Notes: generated from the letters alone by a model not told the origin. DNA of 64,000 nucleotides from Phaeobacter sp. G2 (GCA_025163595.1 CP104100.1:868001-932000), one strand, 5' to 3'; positions 19,661-28,501 are shown, counted from the first letter of the stretch. Numbers and translations are program-made.

Positions 19661-20515
19661 ATGGATCCGCGCATTCGCCCTTATCGTTCGGTACTCTACA
19701 TTCCTGGCTCCAAGCCGCGGGCATTGGAAAAGGCCAAGACACTGCCTGTTGATGCGGTGATCTTTGATCTTGAGGATGCGGTTTCGGTTGAGGAAAAGGA
19801 CAATGCGCGCGACACGCTGGCGGCGGCCCTGAAAGAGGGCGGTTATGGCGGGCGGGTGAAAATTGTCCGCATCAACGGCTTTGACACCCCCTGGGGCAAG
19901 GATGATGCCAAAGCGGCGGCGGCGATGGACTGCGATGGGGTGCTGTTGCCCAAGGTCTCCAGCCCGGCAGATCTGGATGCACTGGCCGAGATCACCGGCG
20001 ACATGCCGCTTTGGGCGATGATGGAGACGCCGCGCGGCATGTTGAACGCGGCCGAGATTGCGGCGCATCCCAAACTGCAGGGCATGGTTATGGGCACCAA
20101 TGATCTGGCCAAAGAGCTGCAAACGCGGTTCCGTGCTGACCGGCTGCCGATGATGGCGGGCCTCGGCCTGTGCCTGTTGGCGGCCAAGGCCGAGGGGCTG
20201 ATCATTGTGGATGGCGTCTATAATGCCTTCAAGGATGATGACGGTCTAAGGCTTGAAAGCAGCCAGGGCCGTGACATGGGCTTTGACGGCAAGACCCTGA
20301 TCCACCCGGCCCAGGTCGATGTTGCCAACGAAGCCTTTGCCCCCAGCGAAGATGAAATTGATCTGGCCCGCCGCCAGATTGCCGCTTTTGAAGAGGTCGA
20401 GGCCTCGGGGCAGGGGGTGGCCGTTGTGGAGGGTAAGATTGTCGAAAACCTGCATGTTGTGACCGCACGCGAAATTCTCGCAAAAGCGGATGCAATTGCT
20501 GCGATTTCCGCCTAG
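19661..20515 (+). CDS. mcl2: HpcH/HpaI-family CoA ester lyase, probable (3S)-malyl-CoA thioesterase
   Basis: A 284-residue CitE-like TIM-barrel enzyme. Motifs are RSVLYIPGSKPRALEKA, the metal-binding IFDLEDAV (about 34-41), the substrate Arg in VRINGFDTPW, METPRGM and MGTNDLAKE. The shorter length and CitE-like start, not the MSFR-type start of the lyase Mcl1, together with its position near mch and sdh as in Rhodobacter, favour Mcl2. Mcl2 hydrolyses malyl-CoA to malate and CoA, giving an apparent malate synthase in the ethylmalonyl-CoA pathway. Lyase activity cannot be excluded from sequence alone. Confidence 0.8.
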   Translation: MDPRIRPYRSVLYIPGSKPRALEKAKTLPVDAVIFDLEDAVSVEEKDNARDTLAAALKEGGYGGRVKIVRINGFDTPWGKDDAKAAAAMDCDGVLLPKVSSPADLDALAEITGDMPLWAMMETPRGMLNAAEIAAHPKLQGMVMGTNDLAKELQTRFRADRLPMMAGLGLCLLAAKAEGLIIVDGVYNAFKDDDGLRLESSQGRDMGFDGKTLIHPAQVDVANEAFAPSEDEIDLARRQIAAFEEVEASGQGVAVVEGKIVENLHVVTAREILAKADAIAAISA

Positions 20516-20516
20516 G

Positions 20517-20533
20517 TGTTAACCAAGTTAACA
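20517..20533. promoter_or_regulatory. 17-bp palindrome between mcl2 and the NnrU-like gene
   Basis: TGTTAACCAAGTTAACA has 7-bp perfect arms around CAA. It starts two bases after the mcl2 stop and ends 16 bases before the next start. It could be an operator or a weak intercistronic hairpin. Confidence 0.4.
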
Positions 20534-20549
20534 TCTTTAGGAGACTGAC

Positions 20550-21101
20550 ATGACACTTCTGGTCCTAGGCATCCTGCTGTGGTGGGGCGCGCATCTGTTC
20601 AAGCGCGTCGCACCGGGCATCCGTGAACCAATGGGCAACAAGGGCAAGGGGCTCGTCGCCATTGTTCTGGTGGCAAGCATCGTGCTGATGGTGGTCGGCT
20701 ATCGTTCCGCCGAAAGCTTTGAGCTGGGGATTTACCCGCCGTTCCTGCAGCATATCAACAACCTGCTGATGCTGCTGGCGCTTTATTTCACCAGCCCCGG
20801 CCCCAGCAAGGGCGCGATCTTTTACAAGATGCGCCACCCGATGCTGACCGGTTTTGGCCTTTGGGCGATTGCCCACCTGCTGGTCAATTGGGATCCGGCG
20901 TCTTTTGTGCTCTTTGGCGGGCTTTGGGCCTGGTCGATTGTCGAAAAGATCGTGATCAACAAGACCGAACCCAACTGGACCCCCAACCCCAAGGGCAGCA
21001 TCAAAAAGGACGCGATGTTCTTGCTGGCCTCGGTCGTGCTGCTGGCGGTGATTGGCTATGTGCACGGGATGGTTGGTCCCTCTCCCTTTCCTGGGGGCTG
21101 A
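20550..21101 (+). CDS. NnrU family membrane protein
   Basis: A 183-residue integral membrane protein with about five helices. The segment FYKMRHPMLTGFGLWAIAHLL matches the NnrU family, which is related to isoprenylcysteine methyltransferase-like proteins. NnrU was named for a nitric-oxide-linked locus, but no denitrification gene is nearby. Here it lies between mcl2 and mch. Its role is unknown. Confidence 0.85.
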   Translation: MTLLVLGILLWWGAHLFKRVAPGIREPMGNKGKGLVAIVLVASIVLMVVGYRSAESFELGIYPPFLQHINNLLMLLALYFTSPGPSKGAIFYKMRHPMLTGFGLWAIAHLLVNWDPASFVLFGGLWAWSIVEKIVINKTEPNWTPNPKGSIKKDAMFLLASVVLLAVIGYVHGMVGPSPFPGG

Positions 21102-21104
21102 GGC

Positions 21105-21308
21105 ATGAAACTCTACCGTTTTTTAAGCGAAGACGACACATCCGCCTTTTGTCACAAAGTGACCGATGCGCTGAACAAAGGGTGGGAGCTGCATGGCAGC
21201 CCCACTCAGACCTTTGATCCTGTCAAAGGCATCATGCGCTGTGGTCAGTCTGTGGTGAAAGAGGTGGATGGCACCTACACACCCGAGACAAAACTGGGAG
21301 AACACTGA
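21105..21308 (+). CDS. DUF1737 protein
   Basis: A 67-residue protein starting four bases after the NnrU stop. It has the DUF1737 core KVTDALNKGWELHGSPT followed by a strand with MRCGQSVV. The family is a small alpha-beta domain of unknown function. The stop shares its last base with the mch start (TGATG), implying coupled translation. Confidence 0.85.
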   Translation: MKLYRFLSEDDTSAFCHKVTDALNKGWELHGSPTQTFDPVKGIMRCGQSVVKEVDGTYTPETKLGEH

Positions 21309-22354
21309 TGGCCAAGACCAGCGCGGCTAAGACCAATTCAGGTCGATTTTTTGAAGACTACGCCTTGGGCGATGTGATCACCCACGCGGTGCCCCGCACC
21401 GTCTCGGGCGGTGAGCGCGCCATGTATCACGCGCTCTATCCGGCGCGTCATGCGCTGTATTCTTCGGATGAATTTGCCCGCCGCTCTGGTCTGCCAAAAT
21501 CGCCGCTGGATGATCTGGCGGCCTTTCATATCGTGTTTGGCAAGACGGTTCCCGATGTCTCGCTGAATGCGGTGGCCAATCTGGGCTACGCCGAGGGACG
21601 CTGGCTGTTGCCGGTCTATGAAGGCGATACTCTGCGCTCCACCAGCGAGGTGATTGGCGTCAAACAGAACTCCAATGGCAAATCCGGTGTGGTCTATGTT
21701 CGCACCCGTGGCCTGAACCAGCGCGACGAGACCGTGATGGAATATGTCCGCTGGGTGATGGTGCGCAAAGGCAACCTGGAGGCGCCAGCGCCGGAAACCG
21801 TGCTGCCGGATCTGGCAAAGGTCATCCCTGCCGATCAGCTGGTGGTGCCTGCGGGGCTGGATTTCAGTGACTATGACTTTGATCTGGCAGGGGAGCCCCA
21901 TCGCTGGGGCGATTACGCGGTCGGCGAGACCATCAACCACGTGGATGGTGTCACCATTGAAGAGGCCGAGCATATGCTGGCCACCCGCCTGTGGCAGAAC
22001 ACCGCCAAGGTGCATTTCGACACCACCGCCCGTCCTGATGGCACCCGGCTGATCTACGGCGGCCATGTGATTTCGATGGCGCGGGCCCTGTCCTTTAATG
22101 GATTGGCCAATGCGCAGATGATTGTTGGCCTGAATGGTGGCGCCCATGCCAACCCCTGTCTGTCAGGCACCACCATCCGCGCCTGGTCCGAGGTGCTGGA
22201 TAAGGTCGATACCGATGCCCCCGGCGTTGGTGCCATCCGCCTGCGTCTGGTGGCCACCAAGGGCGGCGATCCCTTCGCGCTGAAGGGCGAGGACGGCAAA
22301 TACCTGCCTGACGTGCTGCTGGATCTGGACTACTGGGCCTTGATGCCCAAATAG
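21308..22354 (+). CDS. mch: Mesaconyl-CoA hydratase (beta-methylmalyl-CoA dehydratase)
   Basis: Hydrates mesaconyl-CoA to beta-methylmalyl-CoA in the ethylmalonyl-CoA pathway. 348 residues with two MaoC-like hot-dog halves. The start GRFFEDYALGDVITHAVPRTVSGGE is distinctive for this enzyme, and the second half repeats a hot-dog with the block YGGHVISMARALSFNGLAN. It is the last gene of the mcl2-NnrU-DUF1737-mch cluster and is followed by a strong terminator. Confidence 0.93.
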   Translation: MAKTSAAKTNSGRFFEDYALGDVITHAVPRTVSGGERAMYHALYPARHALYSSDEFARRSGLPKSPLDDLAAFHIVFGKTVPDVSLNAVANLGYAEGRWLLPVYEGDTLRSTSEVIGVKQNSNGKSGVVYVRTRGLNQRDETVMEYVRWVMVRKGNLEAPAPETVLPDLAKVIPADQLVVPAGLDFSDYDFDLAGEPHRWGDYAVGETINHVDGVTIEEAEHMLATRLWQNTAKVHFDTTARPDGTRLIYGGHVISMARALSFNGLANAQMIVGLNGGAHANPCLSGTTIRAWSEVLDKVDTDAPGVGAIRLRLVATKGGDPFALKGEDGKYLPDVLLDLDYWALMPK

Positions 22355-22379
22355 CGGTGGCATCTAAGGCAGTGCATTC

Positions 22380-22415
22380 AACAGACCGCGCGTTACCCTG
22401 GCGTGGTCTGTTTTG
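22380..22415 (+). terminator. Rho-independent terminator after mch
   Basis: AACAGACCGCGC (22380-22391) pairs with GCGTGGTCTGTT (22401-22412) across a 9-base loop, 12 bp with one G-T pair, ending in TTTT. Confidence 0.85.
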
Positions 22416-22493
22416 CGGCTGTTGCATCACAGCTTTGTGTCCATGTGGTCAAGAGGGGTGACGCAACCGGCGCTTGCGGCTTAGTGTTTTCCC

Positions 22494-23306
22494 ATGCGGA
22501 TCAAAGCCCGACTCTTTGCTGTTGTGTGCCTTGCCCTGCCACTGCCTGGCTGGGCCTGTGACCTGGCGCTGGTGCTGGCGGTGGATGTCTCTGGTTCGGT
22601 TGATGAAACCGAATACCGCATCCAGATGGATGGGCTGGCGGCTGGCCTGCGCGACGGGCTGGTGTCCGAGGCTTTGGTGAGCGCCCAGGCACGGGTGACC
22701 CTGATCCAGTGGTCGGGGCGGGCGCGGCAGGAAATCTCTATTCCCTGGACGCCAACCCGCACATTTGACGAGGTCGAGGCCCTGGCACAGGCGATTGAGA
22801 CCGCACCACGCCCCTGGCGCAATTTTTCCACCGCCCTGGGCGAGGCATTGCTGCTGGGGCTCAGTCAGATTACCGAAGGACCGGCCTGCAAACGCCGGGT
22901 GATTGATCTCTCGGGGGACGGGCCGTCAAACGAGGGGGTCGAGCCTGCGACGCTGAAGTCTCTGATGCGGCAGGCCGATGTCACGGTCAATGCCATCGCG
23001 ATTGAGCAAAGCGAACCTGACCTCACCGCCTATTTTTACGAACATGTGATAGAAGGCGAGGGCGCCTTTGTGGAGACAGCCCGAAGTTTCCACGACTATC
23101 CTGAGAAAATTCGCCGCAAACTGGTACGGGAGGTGGCGCGCAAAACCGCTTCAATTCAGCTCCCGCAACAGGCTCCGAAACAGGCCTCGCCGCAGCCATC
23201 TGGCCACGCGTCGCTGCCGCAGCCCATCTTGCCGGTATTTGGGGGCAGAAAGAGCGGATTGCAGGAAATCACGCTAGGGAGGGCTGATTCTGCAAAACAA
23301 TTTTAG
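22494..23306 (+). CDS. DUF1194 (von Willebrand A-like) exported protein
   Basis: A 270-residue protein with a signal peptide (MRIKARLFAVVCLALPLPGWA). It then has a vWA-type fold with a MIDAS-like DVSGSVDE near 30 and the later DLSGDGPSNEG. DUF1194 members are periplasmic and of unknown function. The last 60 residues are Gln/Pro-rich and likely disordered. It lies in the same direction as sdhC but about 155 bp upstream of it, with the sdh regulatory sites between. Confidence 0.85.
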   Translation: MRIKARLFAVVCLALPLPGWACDLALVLAVDVSGSVDETEYRIQMDGLAAGLRDGLVSEALVSAQARVTLIQWSGRARQEISIPWTPTRTFDEVEALAQAIETAPRPWRNFSTALGEALLLGLSQITEGPACKRRVIDLSGDGPSNEGVEPATLKSLMRQADVTVNAIAIEQSEPDLTAYFYEHVIEGEGAFVETARSFHDYPEKIRRKLVREVARKTASIQLPQQAPKQASPQPSGHASLPQPILPVFGGRKSGLQEITLGRADSAKQF

Positions 23307-23317
23307 TAAGACATTTT

Positions 23318-23368
23318 TGTGATCACTGGGCCGTTTCCTGTGATCACATATTGGCTTTTTTTGCAAAA
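23318..23368. promoter_or_regulatory. Paired TGTGATCAC palindromes plus TTTTGCAAAA upstream of sdhC
   Basis: TGTGATCACT at 23318-23327 and TGTGATCACA at 23339-23348 have centres 21 bp apart, as upstream of sucC. TTTTGCAAAA is at 23359-23368. The nearer palindrome edge is about 114 bp from the sdhC start, nearly identical to the sucC distance. Confidence 0.6.
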
Positions 23369-23461
23369 CTGGTCAAATAACCGCAGAAATTTACCCGCTG
23401 TTTGCGTGACAGGACGTAAAAATCCGCTAAAACGGCTTCAGCTAACTGGAAAGGAGCCAAC

Positions 23462-23845
23462 ATGGCCGATGTAAATCGGGGCAATCGCCCGCTTTCGCCA
23501 CATTTGTCGATCTACCGCCCTCAGATGACCTCTATGTCCTCGATCCTCACCCGGATCACCGGCAATGCGCTGATCATCTCGGTGATACTGATTGTATGGT
23601 GGCTCCTCGCGGCGGCGACCTCGCCCGCCTATTTTGCCACCGCCAACGGGGTGATGACCTCCTGGTTTGGTGATATCGTGCTGGTGCTGTCGACGCTGGG
23701 CATCTGGTATCACTTTCTTGCCGGGCTGCGGCACCTGTATTTTGATGCCGGCCATGGGCTGGACATTGATACAGCCGAGAAACTGGGTTGGGGCATGATG
23801 ATCGGGTCTGTCGTTCTCACCGTTCTCACCGTGATCGTGGTTTAA
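23462..23845 (+). CDS. sdhC: Succinate dehydrogenase cytochrome b556 subunit
   Basis: Membrane anchor that binds haem b and quinone for complex II. 127 residues with three helices and the family signature RPLSPHLSIYRP near the start. His ligands are in WYHFLAGLRHLYFD and GHGLD. AAGGAG precedes the start. First gene of the sdh operon. Confidence 0.95.
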   Translation: MADVNRGNRPLSPHLSIYRPQMTSMSSILTRITGNALIISVILIVWWLLAAATSPAYFATANGVMTSWFGDIVLVLSTLGIWYHFLAGLRHLYFDAGHGLDIDTAEKLGWGMMIGSVVLTVLTVIVV

Positions 23846-23855
23846 GGAGCACAAC

Positions 23856-24227
23856 ATGCGTTATTTGACCGCTCGTAAACGCGCCGTTGGCAAAGGTGCT
23901 GCCGGCACCGGCACCCAGCATCACTGGTACATGCAGGTAAGCGCCGTGGCGCTGGCCTTTTTGGTTCCGGCTTTCATCTATATCGTCGGCTCTGCCATTG
24001 GCGGCACGCAGGAAGAGGTTCTGGCCACTTTTGCACGCCCCTTCCCGGCAATCCTGACGGGCCTCACACTGTTTGTCGGTGTGATGCATTTCAACAAGGG
24101 CGCGCAAATGATGATCGAAGACTATGCGCGTGGCTCGATGCGTAAAGCGCTGATCATGTTTGTGATCGGCCTCAGCTACGCCACAATCGCCACAGGGTTT
24201 TTTGCCCTGGCCAAGATCGCGCTGTAA
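23856..24227 (+). CDS. sdhD: Succinate dehydrogenase membrane anchor subunit
   Basis: Second membrane anchor of complex II, 123 residues with three helices. It begins MRYLTARKRAVGKGAAG, and HHWYMQVSAVAL and the HFNKGAQMMIEDYARG block are typical of alphaproteobacterial SdhD. It lies 10 bases after sdhC and 12 bases before sdhA. Confidence 0.95.
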   Translation: MRYLTARKRAVGKGAAGTGTQHHWYMQVSAVALAFLVPAFIYIVGSAIGGTQEEVLATFARPFPAILTGLTLFVGVMHFNKGAQMMIEDYARGSMRKALIMFVIGLSYATIATGFFALAKIAL

Positions 24228-24239
24228 GGGACAAAAGAA

Positions 24240-26045
24240 ATGGCTGCATACGAATACGAGACGCATGACTATGACGTCGTGGTCGTGGGTGCCGGCGGTG
24301 CCGGTCTGCGCGCAACACTTGGCATGGCCGAACAGGGCCTGCGCACTGCCTGCGTGACCAAGGTTTTCCCCACCCGGTCCCACACGGTTGCGGCACAGGG
24401 CGGCATTGCTGCCTCATTGTCGAACATGGGCCCTGATAACTGGCAGTGGCATATGTATGACACCGTCAAGGGCTCTGACTGGTTGGGCGATACGGACGCG
24501 ATGGAGTATCTCGCGCGCGAAGCCCCCAAGGCGGTTTATGAGCTGGAACACTACGGTGTGCCGTTCAGCCGGACCGAAGAAGGTAAAATCTATCAGCGAC
24601 CCTTTGGTGGCCACACCACGGAATTTGGCGAAGGCCCCCCGGTGCAGCGGACCTGTGCCGCAGCCGACCGGACCGGGCACGCCATTTTGCACACGCTGTA
24701 TGGTCAGTCGCTGAAGAACAACGCTGAATTCTACATCGAATATTTTGCCATCGACCTGATCATGTCGGATGAGGGCGAATGCCAGGGTGTTGTCTGCTGG
24801 AAGCTCGACGATGGCACCATGCATGTCTTCAACGCCAAGATGGTTGTGCTGGCCACAGGCGGCTATGGTCGTGCCTTCTTCTCGGCCACCTCGGCCCATA
24901 CCTGCACCGGCGACGGTGGCGGCATGGTGGCGCGGGCCGGTCTGGCGCTGCAGGATATGGAATTTGTTCAGTTCCACCCCACCGGGATTTATGGCTCTGG
25001 CTGTCTGATCACCGAGGGCGCGCGCGGCGAAGGCGGTTATCTGACCAACTCTGAAGGCGAACGGTTCATGGAGCGCTATGCGCCCCAGTACAAAGACCTC
25101 GCCCCGCGCGATTACGTGTCTCGGTCGATGACTATGGAAATCCGCGAAGGCCGTGGTGTCGGCGCTGATGGCGACCATATCCACCTGAACCTCAGCCACC
25201 TGCCGCCTGAGGCCCTGGCCGAGCGTCTGCCGGGGATCTCCGAGAGCGCCAAGATTTTTGCCGGTGTTGACGTCACCAAAGAGCCGATCCCGGTTCTGCC
25301 AACGGTGCACTACAACATGGGCGGCATTCCCACCAACTATTGGGGCGAAGTGCTGAACCCAACCGCCGAAAACCCAACCGGCGTTGTGCCTGGCCTGATG
25401 GCCGTGGGCGAAGCGGGTTGTGCCTCGGTCCATGGTGCCAACCGCCTGGGTTCCAACTCGCTGATTGACCTTGTGGTCTTTGGCCGTGCTGCTGCCATCC
25501 GTGCGGGTAAGACCGTGGATGCAGAAGCCCCCAATGCGCCGCTGAACCAGGCCTCGGTCGACAAGGCTTTTGATCGCTTTGATGGGCTGCGCAACGCCAA
25601 TGGTGGGATCGCCACCGCGGATCTGCGTCTGGAAATGCAGCGGACCATGCAGTCCGATGCGGCGGTGTTCCGGACCGACAAGTCCTTGAAAGAGGGCGTC
25701 GAGAAGATGACCGTGATCGCGGGCAAAATGGATGACCTGAAAGTCACCGATCGCTCGCTGGTCTGGAACTCGGATCTGATGGAGACCCTGGAACTGGCAA
25801 ACCTGATGCCAAACGCCCTGGCTACCATCCACGGTGCCGAAGCTCGTCGCGAAAGCCGCGGTGCCCACGCCCATGAGGATTACAGCACGCGGGACGACGA
25901 AAACTGGCGGGTGCATACCGTCAGCCGGGTCGAAGGCGAAAAGGTCGATCTGACCTACCGTCCGGTGATCCTGGATCGGCTCACCTCCGAAGACGAAGGT
26001 GGTATCAGCCTGGCGAAGATCGCGCCCAAAGCGCGGACGTTCTAA
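24240..26045 (+). CDS. sdhA: Succinate dehydrogenase flavoprotein subunit
   Basis: Oxidises succinate to fumarate with covalently bound FAD. 601 residues. It has the dinucleotide fold [12 protein letters not shown], the FAD-linking His in [11 protein letters not shown] (His48), and the catalytic region [22 protein letters not shown]. The usual sdhCDAB order is broken: two extra genes follow before sdhB. Confidence 0.96.
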   Translation: MAAYEYETHDYDVVVVGAGGAGLRATLGMAEQGLRTACVTKVFPTRSHTVAAQGGIAASLSNMGPDNWQWHMYDTVKGSDWLGDTDAMEYLAREAPKAVYELEHYGVPFSRTEEGKIYQRPFGGHTTEFGEGPPVQRTCAAADRTGHAILHTLYGQSLKNNAEFYIEYFAIDLIMSDEGECQGVVCWKLDDGTMHVFNAKMVVLATGGYGRAFFSATSAHTCTGDGGGMVARAGLALQDMEFVQFHPTGIYGSGCLITEGARGEGGYLTNSEGERFMERYAPQYKDLAPRDYVSRSMTMEIREGRGVGADGDHIHLNLSHLPPEALAERLPGISESAKIFAGVDVTKEPIPVLPTVHYNMGGIPTNYWGEVLNPTAENPTGVVPGLMAVGEAGCASVHGANRLGSNSLIDLVVFGRAAAIRAGKTVDAEAPNAPLNQASVDKAFDRFDGLRNANGGIATADLRLEMQRTMQSDAAVFRTDKSLKEGVEKMTVIAGKMDDLKVTDRSLVWNSDLMETLELANLMPNALATIHGAEARRESRGAHAHEDYSTRDDENWRVHTVSRVEGEKVDLTYRPVILDRLTSEDEGGISLAKIAPKARTF

Positions 26046-26046
26046 G

Positions 26047-26274
26047 ATGGCTAAGCCCTGGGATATCAAATTGGTGCTGCTGGGTCTTGCGACCCTGCTG
26101 TTGTCGGCCTGTGCCGACCGCCAGGTATCTCAGGTGCCCCTGCCATGGGACTTCCCCTTGATGCCTGGGGATGCGGCGCTGTGGGAGACCCTGACGGTTG
26201 AAGAACAGCGGCGCGCCTTGGCTTTCCTGTCGGATGGGTCGACGATTCGCTCTTCCTTGGTTGAGGGGTATTAG
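26047..26274 (+). CDS. Small lipoprotein inside the sdh operon
   Basis: A 75-residue protein with a lipobox (LLLSAC, lipidated Cys near residue 20) and a short acidic mature part. It starts one base after the sdhA stop and ends one base before the next gene, so it is cotranscribed. No family was recognised. Roseobacter sdh operons often carry such small genes at this place, but its role is unknown. Confidence 0.7.
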   Translation: MAKPWDIKLVLLGLATLLLSACADRQVSQVPLPWDFPLMPGDAALWETLTVEEQRRALAFLSDGSTIRSSLVEGY

Positions 26275-26275
26275 A

Positions 26276-27160
26276 GTGACCGCTGCGTTGGACATCTCTG
26301 CGCCCGCCGAATGGCAGGCCCTGGGACTGGTTCCCGGGCTTAGCCTGCGGGTCTTTGGTATGCGGCGCTCTGGCAATCATGCCATTCTGGCCTGGCTGCA
26401 GCGCAATGCGCCCCGTGGCCGATCGGTGTTTTTGAACAATTGCAAGCCGGGTACTGATCCTTTGCACAATGCGCGCGGGATCGAGGTTAACGGCAGCCAT
26501 GCCTCGCATAATCAGGCCAAGCGCAACCTGCCTGCGGTGACGCAAAAAGCAGGCGATGGCGCGCTGTTTCTGGTCTCATACGAGGACACCAGCCCGGCTG
26601 AATTTGGCCTCTCACGGCAGCCCTCTGGGGCGTTTGATGAGGCTTTGTTTTCGCACAATGTCCTGATCTATCGTGGGTTTCTGAACTGGTCTGCGTCTTT
26701 GTTGAAAAAGATCCAGGCCAATGACGGCTACACGCTGGTACGTCGCAATGGCATCGTTTTGCGCGCCATGGACAGCTATATCCGGCTGTTGGGGCTGGTC
26801 CGGCAGGCGCAGGATTTGGGACTGGTGGCGATCTGCTATGACCGCTGGACGCGCAGTGCTGACTATCGCGCCGCGTTGTTGCAACAGTTGGGGCTGGCAG
26901 AGCATGACAACAGCCTCGGCGAGGTGCAGTCTTATGGTGGCGGCTCTTCGTTTCAAAAACAGGCCAGTTCAGCGGCTGAGTTGCAGACCGACCGGCGCTG
27001 GCAGCAAATGCGCAGCGATGCGGAGTATCAGGCCCTGCTGCATCTGGCCGCCCGCGATCCGGCGCTGCTTGCGGAATTAGAAGAGCTGTTCCCCGAGGAT
27101 GCCGCCTATCTAAAAACCGTTGCCCAACACCAGCCTTTGCCGCAGGGGGAGGGCCGATGA
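26276..27160 (+). CDS. P-loop sulfotransferase-like protein inside the sdh operon
   Basis: A 294-residue protein starting with GTG at 26276, one base after the lipoprotein stop. GMRRSGNHAILAWLQRN near the N-terminus resembles the 5'-phosphosulfate-binding loop of sulfotransferase-family proteins. The later block YRGFLNWSASLLKK and a C-terminal acidic helix complete the fold. Substrate is unknown, and the PAPS-binding residues have not been checked in full. Its position between sdhA and sdhB suggests linked expression rather than shared chemistry. Confidence 0.6.
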   Translation: MTAALDISAPAEWQALGLVPGLSLRVFGMRRSGNHAILAWLQRNAPRGRSVFLNNCKPGTDPLHNARGIEVNGSHASHNQAKRNLPAVTQKAGDGALFLVSYEDTSPAEFGLSRQPSGAFDEALFSHNVLIYRGFLNWSASLLKKIQANDGYTLVRRNGIVLRAMDSYIRLLGLVRQAQDLGLVAICYDRWTRSADYRAALLQQLGLAEHDNSLGEVQSYGGGSSFQKQASSAAELQTDRRWQQMRSDAEYQALLHLAARDPALLAELEELFPEDAAYLKTVAQHQPLPQGEGR

Positions 27161-27191
27161 CTGCTGGCCTTTGTCTGACGCGCCAAACATC

Positions 27192-27207
27192 TGCCGCAGC
27201 TGCGGCA
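27192..27207. repeat. 16-bp perfect palindrome before sdhB
   Basis: TGCCGCAGCTGCGGCA is a perfect palindrome 110 bp upstream of the sdhB start and 31 bases after the P-loop gene stop. It may be a structure in the sdh mRNA or an operator. Confidence 0.4.
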
Positions 27208-27316
27208 TTACTTAAGTTTCGGAGGGGCCTGTGGGCTCAGCCGGTCCATCTGATCTCTTGTCAGCCTGGGGCCCTGGCCCCTTGTGTGACAGGCAGCTAA
27301 GCAAGGAGAACGATCT

Positions 27317-28096
27317 ATGGTCGAATTCGCACTTCCGAAAAATTCCAAGATCACCACGGGGAAAACGTGGCCCAAGCCCGAAGGCGCGACAAATGTGCGC
27401 AAGTTCAAGATCTATCGCTGGAACCCGGACGACGGCAAGAACCCGCAGGTGGACACCTATTTCCTGGATATGGACAAATGTGGTCCGATGATCCTGGATG
27501 CGCTGATCAAGATCAAAAACGAGATTGATCCAACCCTGACCTTCCGCCGCTCCTGCCGCGAGGGGATCTGTGGCTCCTGTGCGATGAACGTCGGTGGTAT
27601 CAACACGCTGGCCTGTATCTACGGGCTGGATGAGGTCAAGGGTGACGTCAAAATCTACCCGCTGCCGCATATGCCAGTGGTCAAGGATTTGATCCCGGAT
27701 CTGACGCATTTTTATGCCCAGCATGCCTCGATCATGCCCTGGCTGGAAACCAAGACCAACGCCCCCGCCAAGGAATGGCGTCAGTCGATCGAGGACCGCA
27801 AGAAGCTCGATGGGCTGTATGAATGCGTGATGTGTGCCAGCTGCTCCACTTCCTGCCCCAGCTACTGGTGGAATGGCGACAAATACCTCGGGCCAGCAGC
27901 GCTGTTGCATGCCTATCGCTGGATCATCGACAGCCGTGATGAGGCCACGCCTGAGCGTCTGGACCAGCTGGAGGATCCTTTCAAGCTCTATCGCTGCCAC
28001 ACCATCATGAACTGCACCAAGACCTGCCCCAAGGGGCTGAACCCGGCCGAGGCAATCGCCCATATCAAACATATGATGGTTGATCGCGCCGTCTAA
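27317..28096 (+). CDS. sdhB: Succinate dehydrogenase iron-sulfur subunit
   Basis: Carries electrons from SdhA to the quinone site. 259 residues. It has the plant-type [2Fe-2S] Cys motif CREGICGSC near 80, and the ferredoxin-like [4Fe-4S] and [3Fe-4S] clusters in [12 protein letters not shown] and [20 protein letters not shown] precedes the start. It is separated from the P-loop gene by 156 bases and is the last sdh gene. Confidence 0.96.
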   Translation: MVEFALPKNSKITTGKTWPKPEGATNVRKFKIYRWNPDDGKNPQVDTYFLDMDKCGPMILDALIKIKNEIDPTLTFRRSCREGICGSCAMNVGGINTLACIYGLDEVKGDVKIYPLPHMPVVKDLIPDLTHFYAQHASIMPWLETKTNAPAKEWRQSIEDRKKLDGLYECVMCASCSTSCPSYWWNGDKYLGPAALLHAYRWIIDSRDEATPERLDQLEDPFKLYRCHTIMNCTKTCPKGLNPAEAIAHIKHMMVDRAV

Positions 28097-28131
28097 TCTA
28101 TCTGCCTAACCTATCCGTCTGATCAGTCGCC
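28093..28131. repeat. 13-bp micro-repeat at the sdhB stop
   Basis: CTAATCTATCTGC (28093-28105, containing the sdhB TAA), CTAACCTATCCGT (28106-28118) and a weaker third unit starting at 28119 follow at exactly 13 bp. The first two match at 10 of 13 positions. Confidence 0.45.
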
Positions 28132-28165
28132 AATCCTGGCGCTGAGCGAGACAGAATGAATTAGA

Positions 28166-28200
28166 AACCTCCGGGCAGGAAACTGTTCGGGGGTTTTCTT
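28166..28200 (+). terminator. Terminator of the sdh operon
   Basis: AACCTCCGGGCA pairs with TGTTCGGGGGTT, 12 bp including three G-T pairs, followed by a short T-rich end. It is 70 bases after sdhB. Confidence 0.75.
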
Positions 28201-28336
28201 ATGGACGCGGTGCAGCACGTGAGGGGGCTTGCAATAAATGCATGCCGAGACTGCACTTATGTCCGGTGTGTTCAAACCTGAGAGCGCCTATGTTTGGGCC
28301 AAGGGAGAGGTTTCAAACCGATCAGGACATAAGACA

Positions 28337-28501
28337 ATGAAGACCGTAGAATTTTTGCCAAACACTGCCGCCGCTGCCAAGGCCGAGGCGGCTCTGCAGG
28401 ATCTGGATCAGGCCTGGGCCTATTACACGCCAGAGGCGCTGCAGCCGAGCCAGGATAGTGGTTCCACCGAAGGCTTTGTTCCCTATTACGACGCAGCTTG
28501 A
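28337..28501 (+). CDS. Small acidic protein, unknown function
   Basis: A 54-residue ORF (MKTVEFLPNTAAAAK...) with an Ala-rich helical start and an acidic, Tyr-rich tail. The ATG at 28337 was preferred over a longer extension with no family likeness. It sits between two similar terminators (28166-28200 and 28536-28569), so it is a stand-alone unit. Coding is plausible but unproven. Confidence 0.5.
   Translation: MKTVEFLPNTAAAAKAEAALQDLDQAWAYYTPEALQPSQDSGSTEGFVPYYDAA

Noticed and set aside
23291..23298. Additional TGCAAAAC near sdhC
   Set aside because: Only a half-site match to TTTGCAAA; not counted as part of the module.
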